Position numbers and translations under genes: made by a program. Shown here one piece after another: positions 32,361 to 38,798 of a DNA stretch of 39,315 nt (positions are counted from its first letter, which is position 1; every line of letters starts with the position of its first letter). Below the pieces are notes generated by a model. That model saw only the letters and a program-made list of their open reading frames with translations, was not told where the DNA came from and ran no database searches. This DNA comes from a virus: positions 1 through 39,315 of the IMG/VR virus record IMGVR_UViG_3300024528_000001; one strand, given 5' to 3'.

Positions 32361-32954
32361 TTATTCGTTTGGCCCTGGTTCTGGCAGCCTGTACGTTCCT
32401 AATAGCATTTCTTCTATCTTCCTTGAAACTTTATACTTTTTACGGATATCTTTTATTGAGCCGCCTTTACTAATATATTCTTTCGCCTTGTTGAAGTTGG
32501 GCGTATCTTCATTTAGCCAAGGCTTGTTATCATCTTTTTTCTTTTGGGCTTGCTTCTTGCCTTGTGGCTTTTGGGCGTCAAAGTCTAAATCATTATTAAC
32601 AATACTAAAAGTCGTTTGCTTTAAATATCTCTCTGTAAAAGTCATACAGCCGCCCATTTGTTGACTTGCGTTGGTGGCTGTGATTGTAGGCATTTCTGTA
32701 GCTGCTACAAATACAGCAAAATCTTTAATATCATCCAAGTTATAAACTGTTAGTTGGCCAAACAATCCATTTAAATCTCTAACAAGCTCAAACTTAACAA
32801 AAAGATTTTCATTAGTACACGCCTCATAAACCAGCTTGTCTACTTGTTCAGGCGTATAGTAATAATACTCAGAGTAACTATTATACCCTAACTTTTGAAG
32901 ATCAGAGGCTTTAATAGCTACTCTGCAATTTTGTATTTTTTGATATACATTCAT
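32361..32954 (-). CDS. erf: ERF-family single-strand annealing protein
   Basis: The 197-residue protein has the ERF signature: a front part with YSEYYYYTPEQVDKLVYEA and the ATNASQQMGGCMTFTERYL segment, followed by FSIVNNDLDFD, matching the family's 'sQxxGxxxTYxxRYxL...xDxD'. A lysine-rich linker and C-terminal helices (KEYISKGGSIKDIRKKYKVS) follow. ERF proteins anneal homologous single strands and can recircularise P22-type genomes, which fits a circularly permuted genome. Its ATG overlaps the Gp157-like stop (TAATG). Confidence 0.85.
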   Translation of the reverse strand: MNVYQKIQNCRVAIKASDLQKLGYNSYSEYYYYTPEQVDKLVYEACTNENLFVKFELVRDLNGLFGQLTVYNLDDIKDFAVFVAATEMPTITATNASQQMGGCMTFTERYLKQTTFSIVNNDLDFDAQKPQGKKQAQKKKDDNKPWLNEDTPNFNKAKEYISKGGSIKDIRKKYKVSRKIEEMLLGTYRLPEPGPNE

Positions 32955-33445
32955 TATTTTATCCTTACATTATTGCTATATTTAAGTTCTACGCCTGGAA
33001 CATCAACACCATTTTCTATGTCTTCTTTTGCTGATGCTTTGTCAAATTTAGGCTCATAAGACATGTAATCGTCTGGTATTATATCCATGTTAGTTGGTAT
33101 AGTCTGACAGCTACGATCCCACGAAACCTTGCTAACTCCATCATTAAACTTTTCACCAACTTTTAAACTAAGTTTCAACGCTCCTGTTAACCAGGCCAAT
33201 TTATTTTTAATTACCTTTTGGCGTGCTCTAAATTTCTTTTCTTTAATTGCTATAGAGTCGGATTCAGCCCTTAAGCTTTTTATATATTTACAAACATTGC
33301 CACGCTTAACCGTTTGTTTTTGTCGAATTCTATCTAACCTATCTGCTATTATATCAGGTATTACACCTTCGTTTAATTCTGCTTCACTCATAGCCTCTGT
33401 AAGCCACAAGTCTAATTCAAAATCTATCTCATATAAACTACTCAT
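32954..33445 (-). CDS. Gp157-like protein
   Basis: ATG 33445 has GGAGGTG seven bases ahead. The 163-residue protein follows the Siphovirus Gp157 pattern: SLYEIDFELDLWLTEA at the start, a middle coiled coil (CKYIKSLRAESDSIAIKEKK), and a small beta domain ending IPDDYMSYEPKFDKASAKED and NGVDVPGVELKYSNNVRI. Gp157-family proteins co-occur with ERF or other annealing proteins; their precise action is unknown. It overlaps the preceding small gene. Confidence 0.8.
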   Translation of the reverse strand: MSSLYEIDFELDLWLTEAMSEAELNEGVIPDIIADRLDRIRQKQTVKRGNVCKYIKSLRAESDSIAIKEKKFRARQKVIKNKLAWLTGALKLSLKVGEKFNDGVSKVSWDRSCQTIPTNMDIIPDDYMSYEPKFDKASAKEDIENGVDVPGVELKYSNNVRIK

Positions 33446-33608
33446 CTTTAAACACCTCCTCAAATTTTGGATCTACAATAGGTTTTTCTATTGTAGATTC
33501 ACGCCCTTGTTGGTATGCGTATTTGACAATTTCAACCACCTCTTCTAAGCAATAATTTATATTAGAGCACTGAACCTCCCAAATTATTTGATTTACAGTT
33601 TTTGCCAT
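33438..33608 (-). CDS. Small hypothetical protein, 56 aa
   Basis: ATG 33608 lies two bases after the previous stop with AGGGATAGAG ahead; the stop overlaps the Gp157 start. The sequence (MAKTVNQIIWEVQCSNINYC, then LEEVVEIVKYAYQQGRE) is helical. Function unknown. Confidence 0.55.
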   Translation of the reverse strand: MAKTVNQIIWEVQCSNINYCLEEVVEIVKYAYQQGRESTIEKPIVDPKFEEVFKDE

Positions 33609-33610
33609 AA

Positions 33611-33820
33611 TTACTCTATCCCTTCAAATATTAAATGTTTTATTAATTCTTCTGTAACTTCCTCAATATCAAAATCAACATCTCTTCTATGGCTGAAACT
33701 ATCAACAACAACAATATCTGTTTCCCTCCACCAATCTATGGGATTATTGCCATTTATTTGATCTATATGATACTCAACCCATACTTTCACATCATCTATT
33801 TCAATTAAAGCTGTTAACAT
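33611..33820 (-). CDS. Hypothetical acidic protein, 69 aa
   Basis: GAGGAAA precedes the ATG, which overlaps the previous gene by seven bases. The protein (MLTALIEIDDVKVWVEYHID, then VVDSFSHRRDVDFDIEEVTE) is strongly acidic, a possible DNA mimic by charge alone, or a small alpha/beta domain. No family recognised. Confidence 0.6.
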   Translation of the reverse strand: MLTALIEIDDVKVWVEYHIDQINGNNPIDWWRETDIVVVDSFSHRRDVDFDIEEVTEELIKHLIFEGIE

Positions 33821-34002
33821 GATATTTCCTCTTTGATAAGATGAGTTGATTTGTCATTAGTGTTAAACCAGAATACTGCCTTGCCTAACATTTCAGTAAA
33901 ACAATTCTCTAAAGAATTACGATGAGGCAACGGATGTATTTTTCCCCATTTTTTTCTAGCCGCACTAATCATTCTCTTTTTTTGTCCTATTGAGATTTGC
34001 AT
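33814..34002 (-). CDS. Basic hypothetical protein, first gene after P2
   Basis: The 62-residue product (MQISIGQKKRMISAARKKWG, then SLENCFTEMLGKAVFWFNTND) is basic at the start, with helices. It is the first gene transcribed from P2, so it would be made early and in good amount. AAAGGAAAC ahead of the ATG. Function unknown. Confidence 0.6.
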   Translation of the reverse strand: MQISIGQKKRMISAARKKWGKIHPLPHRNSLENCFTEMLGKAVFWFNTNDKSTHLIKEEISC

Positions 34003-34043
34003 GATAGTTTCCTTTTTAAAAGATTTGTTTTTGTTATACTATA

Positions 34044-34072
34044 AGTATACTAAACTATTTTAAGGAAGTCAA
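34044..34072 (-). promoter_or_regulatory. Early promoter P2 (sigma70-like)
   Basis: On the - strand TTGACT (34072-34067), 17 bases, TATACT (34049-34044). GTAAAATAAGTG lies directly upstream, as in P1 and P3. The transcript start region ATAACAAAAA and the AT-rich leader are also shared with P1. Confidence 0.85.
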
Positions 34073-34080
34073 CACTTATT

Positions 34081-34446
34081 TTACTTTTTTTTTACACTCT
34101 TTACACATCTGTCTAAAATATGTTCTATCGATTCCTTTGAATACCTTTCACTTGCTTCAGTTTCACGTCCTATATATTTATACCACCAAACCTTAAAGCC
34201 TGTTGGCTTGTATTCAAAGTTTGGGCTTGGGTCTACTTCTCGACACCATTTGCATTCATCGCGATCACACCAGCAATAGGGATGCATTCTAAAAATATCG
34301 TTCTCAAAGAGAGTTCCATATTTTTCATTCCAATCTTCCGGATTACCTGCGGCCTCTGCAACCTTTCTCAGCATTGTATCAAGGGCTGTGTCGTACTCGC
34401 ACTTTCCCATTGCCCCGGCTGGTGCGTATACTTTTATTTTGTTCAT
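34081..34446 (-). CDS. Conserved phage hypothetical protein (HPYCWC / GFKVWWYKY type)
   Basis: The 121-residue protein contains FRMHPYCWCDRDECKWC and NFEYKPTGFKVWWYKYIGRE, a combination I recognise from hypothetical proteins of many phages, with likely zinc binding by the cysteines and histidine. No function is established. It ends just upstream of P2. Start at 34446 overlaps the preceding stop (ATGA-type). Confidence 0.65.
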   Translation of the reverse strand: MNKIKVYAPAGAMGKCEYDTALDTMLRKVAEAAGNPEDWNEKYGTLFENDIFRMHPYCWCDRDECKWCREVDPSPNFEYKPTGFKVWWYKYIGRETEASERYSKESIEHILDRCVKSVKKK

Positions 34447-34802
34447 TTGTTTTTTACTTTTCTTTCATATTCTTCAATAATCTCTTTAGCCTTTACATAT
34501 TTTGCTACAAGACTACCCTTGCTCGACAAGACCATCTTAACTCCAATCAACGCCGTTGCGCTAAGACTATTTTTTGCTTTAGGCGGGATCGGTTTGTCAG
34601 TATTTCTAAAGCCTTGCAAATCACTTATGCCTTGACCTCCATCACTGCACAAGTGAACGCCTAATAGATCTGGAGCCATCTCTAATTTAGAGTTAAGACC
34701 CAATTTTGCGTTAATAATTTCATTTCTTGCTATTCCTTCACTGCAAAATAAATTATCACTTATTCCGCCGCATCTTCTACATTTGTATTCAAATCTTGCC
34801 AT
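34443..34802 (-). CDS. Conserved phage hypothetical protein with zinc knuckle
   Basis: The 119-residue protein opens with FEYKCRRCGGI, a CxxC knuckle, and has VHLCSDGGQGISDLQGFRN in the middle, a phrase that recurs in small phage proteins of unknown role. A basic helical tail follows. AAAGGAG ahead of the ATG. Its start lies within the 3' end of the disrupted gene upstream. Confidence 0.6.
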   Translation of the reverse strand: MARFEYKCRRCGGISDNLFCSEGIARNEIINAKLGLNSKLEMAPDLLGVHLCSDGGQGISDLQGFRNTDKPIPPKAKNSLSATALIGVKMVLSSKGSLVAKYVKAKEIIEEYERKVKNK

Positions 34803-35053
34803 AATTTACTCCTTTTAGTTTAACATTGTATATGTTCGGGTCTAATGGGAATGGTCGCCAATATAAAATGTCTTCCCAAGTGCGTTGTCTTTCGCTCCAA
34901 GATTCACCATCAAAAGAGCTTACATCTTTTAGGTATATACCATCTTCTTTATTTTTATTGTTTCAACACGTTAGTTTAAAACTATGCACTTTCAGTGCAA
35001 GACTTTCAGTTGTATCATATTTTCATATTTATCAAAAATTGGTTGATATTGTC

Positions 35054-35078
35054 ATTCCCGAATGCATTTGTCGGGAAT
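35054..35078. repeat. REP-like palindrome A in the MITE
   Basis: ATTCCCGA, nine-base loop, TCGGGAAT, eight perfect pairs. With the preceding GTC it reads GTCATTCCCG, the start of intergenic palindromes found in many bacterial chromosomes, typically paired with a second one nearby. Confidence 0.75.
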
Positions 35079-35109
35079 TCAGGTTTTTGAATGATTTTTA
35101 AAAGAATGG

Positions 35110-35147
35110 ATTCCGGCCTAAAAACATACCGGAATGATTTTTTTTCT
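35110..35147 (+). terminator. REP-like palindrome B with T-run, terminator-like
   Basis: ATTCCGG, 12-base loop, CCGGAAT, then GATTTTTTTTC. The outer CCGGAATGA mirrors TCATTCCCG of palindrome A, so A and B form one bipartite REP-like element (about 35051-35138). On the + strand it has the form of an intrinsic terminator. Confidence 0.6.
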
Positions 35148-35323
35148 TTAAATTGTAAATACAGGGTAGTTAACATACAAATGAAAAACTTTCAGTTTTA
35201 ATTTTATTAAACCTATGTACTTCCAGTGCATAGTGGTTTAGTTTTAACACAAACGATTACAGCTTCATCAATATGACGGTTTTTTGTTGATGGTAATTCA
35301 TTTCTGATATCTGTCCACATAAT

Positions 35324-35506
35324 TTACTCCTCTGTTTTAATTTTTTCTAACAATTCGTTTATCCAATTACTAATGGTCTGTCTTATTGTGCTTAGCTCGC
35401 TTCTTGTAACTGTAGAACGGTCTAATGATACAATATTGTTTAAGCATTTCGAGGCATTAACTAAGCTGGTCAAATGTGACACGTTTATATATTCTTGTTC
35501 GGTCAT
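35324..35506 (-). CDS. Small helical hypothetical protein, 60 aa
   Basis: ATG 35506 is chosen; GGAG lies ten bases ahead (a TTG at 35512 is the alternative). The product (MTEQEYINVSHLTSLVNASK, then TRSELSTIRQTISNWINELL) is helical with an acidic end. It lies directly upstream of the disrupted DUF551-like gene. Function unknown. Confidence 0.55.
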   Translation of the reverse strand: MTEQEYINVSHLTSLVNASKCLNNIVSLDRSTVTRSELSTIRQTISNWINELLEKIKTEE

Positions 35507-35513
35507 ATGCAAT

Positions 35514-35678
35514 TCACTCCTTTATATTCTTTTGTTTAGTTACATAATCAGCCATAAGTTCAAAGACATCTAGTGGTAACCTAACTGACTCGCCGTCCTT
35601 TTCAATCCAAAAATCACCATATCTGTCCACACCTTCCACCAAAAGGCCGTCGTCGTCATAAAAAAAATTATTGTCCAC
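35514..35678 (-). CDS. Small hypothetical protein, 54 aa (GTG start)
   Basis: GTG 35678 follows AAAGGAG at a normal distance. The product (GLLVEGVDRYGDFWIEKDGE, then SVRLPLDVFELMADYVTKQK) is a compact beta-hairpin plus helix. The coding pattern is clean, and no ATG competes. Function unknown. Confidence 0.55.
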   Translation of the reverse strand: MDNNFFYDDDGLLVEGVDRYGDFWIEKDGESVRLPLDVFELMADYVTKQKNIKE

Positions 35679-35690
35679 AGTCTGGCTCCT

Positions 35691-36029
35691 TTATATTTTA
35701 GTTAAAAACTCAGTACAAGTTTCAGACGTTTCAAGATCAATTAACATATCTTGTATTTCATTATCTGATATTATTGAATCACGATTAGGGCGCCCTGTGA
35801 ACATATCAATTTTTAAAGGACGGCGCTTAATCTTGGCATTTTTCAGCATTCTTTTCTCAAGCACTCTGACAAGATCTTTAGTATCTTCAATTATGTCAGC
35901 GGTGCTTAAATCAAAGAATACAACTGTTTTGTTTCCGTGTTTGTCTTCACGAGTTCCTTTTATCCAGCCTTCTCTTTTGGCGATCTTTTCAATTTGTTTT
36001 TTGTTTATTTCTTTCCAATCTTTATTCAT
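35691..36029 (-). CDS. Hypothetical protein, 112 aa
   Basis: TTAGGAGA precedes the ATG. The protein has a basic N-terminal half (KIAKREGWIKGTREDKHGNK, TVVFFDLS), a helical middle (LVRVLEKRMLKNAKIKRRP) and an acidic end. The first 45 residues could be a small DNA-binding fold, but no known motif is convincing. Confidence 0.6.
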   Translation of the reverse strand: MNKDWKEINKKQIEKIAKREGWIKGTREDKHGNKTVVFFDLSTADIIEDTKDLVRVLEKRMLKNAKIKRRPLKIDMFTGRPNRDSIISDNEIQDMLIDLETSETCTEFLTKI

Positions 36030-36038
36030 GATTATCTC

Positions 36039-36185
36039 CTAATTTTTTGTTTGGTCCATTAATTGAATTTTAAGCGACGTGGCCATAACCCACCCGCAAG
36101 CAGCGCAAAGTGAGTGCCAGGACGGTTGTGTGCAAAGTATAAATATGCACATTACACTATTTATTGCACATAGAGCTAAAATCAT
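36039..36185 (-). CDS. Tiny Cys-rich membrane protein, 48 aa
   Basis: ATG 36185 is preceded by AAAGGGGA. The product (MILALCAINSVMCIFILC, then WHSLCAACGWVMATSLKI) has one or two hydrophobic segments and six cysteines. Spacing and the ribosome site support translation. Function unknown. Confidence 0.5.
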   Translation of the reverse strand: MILALCAINSVMCIFILCTQPSWHSLCAACGWVMATSLKIQLMDQTKN

Positions 36186-36195
36186 AATATCCCCT

Positions 36196-36270
36196 TTATA
36201 TAATTACAAAAAGCATTACTATTGTTAAAATTAGTACAAATATTATTGATGTTATATCCCAGAATTTCAT
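36196..36270 (-). CDS. Very small membrane peptide, 24 aa
   Basis: The ATG forms an ATGA overlap with the preceding stop. The peptide (MKFWDITSIIFVLILTIVML and four more residues) is one membrane span. A GAGGAG site lies within the upstream gene. So small an ORF could occur by chance; the overlap, span and order beside other membrane peptides favour a real gene. Confidence 0.45.
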   Translation of the reverse strand: MKFWDITSIIFVLILTIVMLFVII

Positions 36271-36440
36271 TGTTTTAAATACTCCTCTATTCCAAGTTTA
36301 ATAATTTTGTTAGCTAATACAAATAATGTTTCTCTAGGCTCATCATCACTGCGTTTTTTATTATTCTTTTTAAGCCTACGTTCTAACCAGCCATGATATA
36401 TTGGGCTGATTTTAATTTGTTTTGTTAGTAGTTTCACCAC
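36267..36440 (-). CDS. Basic hypothetical protein, 57 aa (GTG start)
   Basis: Two GTG codons (36440 and 36437) follow directly after the previous stop, with GGAG nine bases ahead. The product (LTKQIKISPIYHGWLERRLK, KNNKKRSDDEPRETLFVLAN) is basic in front and ends with a helix (KIIKLGIEEYLKQ). It could bind nucleic acid; no family recognised. Confidence 0.55.
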   Translation of the reverse strand: MVKLLTKQIKISPIYHGWLERRLKKNNKKRSDDEPRETLFVLANKIIKLGIEEYLKQ

Positions 36441-36689
36441 TTACTTTTTCTCCTTTAATAACGGTTTATAATATACAGGGATCAATGTATCCCCAGCTAT
36501 CAGTGAATCAAAATGTATTACAACTTTACTATAGTCCATTGTAGCCTTGGCAGATCCAGCTTTTAATAATCCTACTGTATTGGAATAGCTGGTGCACATA
36601 GCCTTAAGTTCTTTGATATCCAGAAAAAAAGCCATTTGATTTATGATTACAACACATAGCAAGACTATTGTTACAGTACTACTTTTCAT
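36441..36689 (-). CDS. Membrane-anchored hypothetical protein, 82 aa
   Basis: ATG 36689 overlaps the upstream gene and is chosen over 36719 because it directly starts a signal-anchor (MKSSTVTIVLLCVVIINQMA). The outer part (SNTVGLLKAGSAKATMDYSK, then VVIHFDSLIAGDTLIPVYY) is likely periplasmic. Function unknown. Confidence 0.55.
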   Translation of the reverse strand: MKSSTVTIVLLCVVIINQMAFFLDIKELKAMCTSYSNTVGLLKAGSAKATMDYSKVVIHFDSLIAGDTLIPVYYKPLLKEKK

Positions 36690-36909
36690 CTCTATCTTTT
36701 TCCTCAATTTTGCAAACATTTACAACCCTTTCACCCGCCCTCTTGGCTTGTAATTGCATTATGCCCGATTCTGCTGCAAAATAACTATCAAAGTACATAA
36801 AATCATGCTTGCTTTGGTAATCGCGCTCCCATACAATCTCTTTAGGCTGCAAAACTTCATTATTGTGCCACACTTGGAATTTCCCATTAGCATATTCTCT
36901 TATTTCCAT
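36679..36909 (-). CDS. Hypothetical protein, 76 aa
   Basis: The protein (MEIREYANGKFQVWHNNEVL, then MYFDSYFAAESGIMQLQAKR) has a beta-rich front and helical back, with a charged end. AAAGGAAAA precedes the ATG, which overlaps the previous gene. No family recognised. Confidence 0.55.
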   Translation of the reverse strand: MEIREYANGKFQVWHNNEVLQPKEIVWERDYQSKHDFMYFDSYFAAESGIMQLQAKRAGERVVNVCKIEEKDRDEK

Positions 36910-37181
36910 TTCTTTTCCTTTCCTAAAATAACAGGAGCCTTATCACTCCTATAATCATTACCATCAATTCCTTTTAAATAATAAGTACCACCTGACTTGA
37001 TCCAGACATTACATTTAATAGTATCTACTTCGTATAATAATTCATGCTCTCTAAATATTACAGCAGTTTCTATTGTGTTTGTGTCTATGTCACAGGCATT
37101 AGTATTGTAAAACAAAAGTACTGACAATATTAATAATGCAATAGCACCTACAGTTCTTACAAGCTGTATAATATTACTCAC
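36900..37181 (-). CDS. Signal-anchored hypothetical protein, 93 aa
   Basis: A hydrophobic start (LVRTVGAIALLILSVLLFY) is followed by an outer beta-rich part (TIETAVIFREHELLYEVDTI, then SGGTYYLKGIDGNDY). The start follows the upstream stop without a gap. Possibly a periplasmic domain tethered to the inner membrane. Function unknown. Confidence 0.55.
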   Translation of the reverse strand: MSNIIQLVRTVGAIALLILSVLLFYNTNACDIDTNTIETAVIFREHELLYEVDTIKCNVWIKSGGTYYLKGIDGNDYRSDKAPVILGKEKKWK

Positions 37182-37502
37182 CTATTCCTCCTTCTTAAAA
37201 GCTTTTAATTTAGACACAGGAGTATACTCTAATTTAATATCTAAATACTCTGCAATAGCATCTATATGCTCTTTTGGGTTATAAGGAGGTGCAGACACAC
37301 TTACATTTGCAGTACCTTCTCGATAACTATGATCATTACAAATGCCAGCGCTTTTTAATTTTATTTCAATACATTCTATACTAGTTTTTAAATACCTGTT
37401 CTCGCATTCAAGACTATTAATCATCTTTTCTAATTCTTGAACAATTTTTTTATTCTTCCAAAATGAAACATCTTTTTCAGCAGCTTTTGCCATATTAAAC
37501 AT
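37182..37502 (-). CDS. Coiled-coil hypothetical protein, 106 aa
   Basis: ATG 37502 has GGGAGG ahead; the frame is open to 37577. The front half is a coiled coil (AAEKDVSFWKNKKIVQELEK, then LKTSIECIEIKLKSAG), the back half ends with a short YLDIKLEYTPVSKLKAFKKE. Function unknown. Confidence 0.55.
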   Translation of the reverse strand: MFNMAKAAEKDVSFWKNKKIVQELEKMINSLECENRYLKTSIECIEIKLKSAGICNDHSYREGTANVSVSAPPYNPKEHIDAIAEYLDIKLEYTPVSKLKAFKKEE

Positions 37503-37515
37503 CTTATTCCTCCCT

Positions 37516-37845
37516 TTAATCATGAATGTTGCCAAGTAACAATTCAAGAGTATTGTAAAGTGTAGATACTGCCACATCCTTGTACTGATGATTACAAATT
37601 TCTTTTCTTTGTGACGACGCAGTTCCCCCTATAAAATTTCTAATCTCTATTGCTTGAGATTCTTTCAAGATGACTTTTACATCACGATCAACTTTTGGTG
37701 TTACAAATTCAGCTTTCATACTTTTCTCCTTGTTTAATTGTTTTTCAATTTCCATTTTTTCTTTCATTCTTCGTATTCTTTGCTCTGCCATTTCTTTTTC
37801 TATTTTAATTAATTTTTGCAATGCATGTGCAGTTACTGTAAACAT
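37516..37845 (-). CDS. Hypothetical protein, 109 aa
   Basis: GAGGAGG precedes the ATG, which follows the upstream stop at once. A long basic helix (KLIKIEKEMAEQRIRRMKEK) is followed by VILKESQAIEIRNFIGGTA. No family recognised; the lysine/arginine-rich helix could bind nucleic acid. Confidence 0.55.
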   Translation of the reverse strand: MFTVTAHALQKLIKIEKEMAEQRIRRMKEKMEIEKQLNKEKSMKAEFVTPKVDRDVKVILKESQAIEIRNFIGGTASSQRKEICNHQYKDVAVSTLYNTLELLLGNIHD

Positions 37846-38016
37846 TTAATCCTCCTCTAATGGAATTAATTTATAAACAACATCATTGTATTCCACTGTT
37901 AGAACACTACCCTTTTCACCATTCACAATTACAACACTTTTCATTGAAAAGATTAGGCAAGTAGCGAAAAAAGCTCCAAGCATTAAACTAATAATTGCTG
38001 AACTGACTGAATCCAT
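37846..38016 (-). CDS. Small membrane protein, 56 aa
   Basis: ATG 38016 has AAGGGAGG ahead, and the stop (TAA) directly precedes the next ATG. The product (AIISLMLGAFFATCLIFSM, then VVIVNGEKGSVLTVEYNDVV) has one membrane span and a small outer or inner beta part. Function unknown. Confidence 0.6.
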   Translation of the reverse strand: MDSVSSAIISLMLGAFFATCLIFSMKSVVIVNGEKGSVLTVEYNDVVYKLIPLEED

Positions 38017-38018
38017 TT

Positions 38019-38264
38019 CTAATCCTCCCTTGGTACTTTAATAGTTATTTCACCGTACCAGGGAGTGAAGTCTTTTTTTTCCCAATTTTTAGAGTAGCAC
38101 GCTCGATAGACGGTTCGGGGAACATAGCTTGTCCCAGAAAATGTGCTTTCTTTGTCACCCCAGCTGCTTACTACTACTATTGTATCGCAATCAACTGCTT
38201 TCATAAAAACAGGTACTTGCCTTTCCTTCTTCTTCTCTTCATACTCTTTTACTATTACTTCCAT
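38019..38264 (-). CDS. Hypothetical protein, 81 aa
   Basis: ATG at 38264 is behind AAAGGAG. The protein (MEVIVKEYEEKKKERQVPVF, then TIVVVSSWGDKESTFSG) has a charged helix, then beta strands ending EITIKVPRED. It is the second gene of the P3 operon. No family recognised. Confidence 0.6.
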   Translation of the reverse strand: MEVIVKEYEEKKKERQVPVFMKAVDCDTIVVVSSWGDKESTFSGTSYVPRTVYRACYSKNWEKKDFTPWYGEITIKVPRED

Positions 38265-38356
38265 ACTATACTCCTTTATTAAATTATTAATCTATTCCTC
38301 TAAAAGTTCTGATTTTAATTGTCGCACAACCTCTTTGTAACATTTTATTTGTGCAC

Positions 38357-38578
38357 TTATTTCCCCTCTCGCCGATACTCTATATCCACCGGACAATTTT
38401 CTATTATTCTAACGATATTACCTTTCGAGTCATATGCTGTATATGCGCTATAAACACTATCTTTGTAATCCTCGGAGTAATCTTTTATTTTAACAACACC
38501 ATCAACACCAACCTCACAACACGATGTTCCAAGAATACACACAACTGTTATTTTTTTAATTACCATACCATCAATCAT
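38357..38578 (-). CDS. Possible lipoprotein, first gene of the P3 operon
   Basis: ATG 38578 has GGAGG at five bases; the 73-residue product begins MIDGMVIKKITVVCILGTSC, a weak lipoprotein or export signal, followed by an acidic mature part (DGVVKIKDYSEDYKDSVYSA). Only 12 genes later is another lipoprotein of the early strand. After its stop, a second frame stays open for 22 codons in clear coding style (see findings). Function unknown. Confidence 0.55.
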   Translation of the reverse strand: MIDGMVIKKITVVCILGTSCCEVGVDGVVKIKDYSEDYKDSVYSAYTAYDSKGNIVRIIENCPVDIEYRREGK

Positions 38579-38626
38579 CTAATCCTCCAACTCCTTTTTT
38601 AAATTATTAATTTTACCTACACACAT

Positions 38627-38655
38627 AGTATACTAAATAACCCAAAACATGTCAA
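38627..38655 (-). promoter_or_regulatory. Early promoter P3 (sigma70-like)
   Basis: On the - strand TTGACA (38655-38650, consensus), 17 bases, TATACT (38632-38627), with GTAAAATAGTTG upstream as in P1. It faces away from the late promoter at 38726, so 38579-38760 is the divergent control region of the phage. No coding frame lies in this stretch. Confidence 0.85.
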
Positions 38656-38725
38656 CAACTATTTTACATTTATTTTATTTATTTTTTACAATGCCCTATT
38701 TTACTACGTCTTAGAAAAAAAACTA

Positions 38726-38754
38726 TTGACAATAACTTTGGAATTGATTATCTT
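38726..38754 (+). promoter_or_regulatory. Promoter for the terminase / late operon (sigma70-like)
   Basis: TTGACA (38726-38731), 17 bases, TATCTT (38749-38754). The upstream box of P1-P3 is absent, so it is probably controlled differently from the early strand. Transcription would begin near 38761, more than 300 bases ahead of terS. Confidence 0.7.
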
Positions 38755-38798
38755 ATGGTTATGATTTTGTTTTTTTGTTTTTGATTAGATGTTGAGAT

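Larger units (their letters stand above)
34978..35237. mobile_element. MITE-like element, 260 bp, with terminal inverted repeats
   Basis: The ends are inverted copies: ACTATGCACT (34981-34990) and AGTGCATAGT (35225-35234), extending with mismatches to about 19 bases. It is flanked by a seven-base direct repeat, TTAGTTT (34971-34977 and 35238-35244), a likely target duplication. It encodes no protein and interrupts a gene. ACTTTCAGT, or ACTTCCAGT, occurs four times inside. Two internal palindromes are described separately. A transposase from the host must have mobilised it. Confidence 0.65.
34789..35320 (-). pseudogene. DUF551-like gene split by a 260-bp insertion
   Basis: The front part starts at ATG 35320 with a good GAGGAG site (MWTDIRNELPSTKNRHIDEA, then VIVCVKT) and after about 28 codons runs into foreign sequence, ending at a stop at 35213. 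On the other side of the insertion, in another frame, an open segment reads DGIYLKDVSSFDGESWSERQ and TWEDILYWRPFPLDPN, ending at 34789. WxDIRNELP at the front and YWRPFPLDP at the end are the two ends of a DUF551-like protein (compare 24716-25048). Removing the insert leaves a one-base frame difference near an A-rich run, so decay followed insertion. I infer an original length of about 80 residues. Confidence 0.65.

Noticed and set aside
34826-35101. 91-codon + strand frame in the split-gene region
   Set aside because: It crosses the MITE border and the end of the disrupted - strand gene, has no ribosome site, and reads in the opposite direction to all neighbours.
34981-35234. CRISPR or tracr-like repeats
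   Set aside because: The ACTATGCACT copies are inverted ends of one element and the ACTTYCAGT copies have irregular spacing; no repeat-spacer pattern or cas gene.
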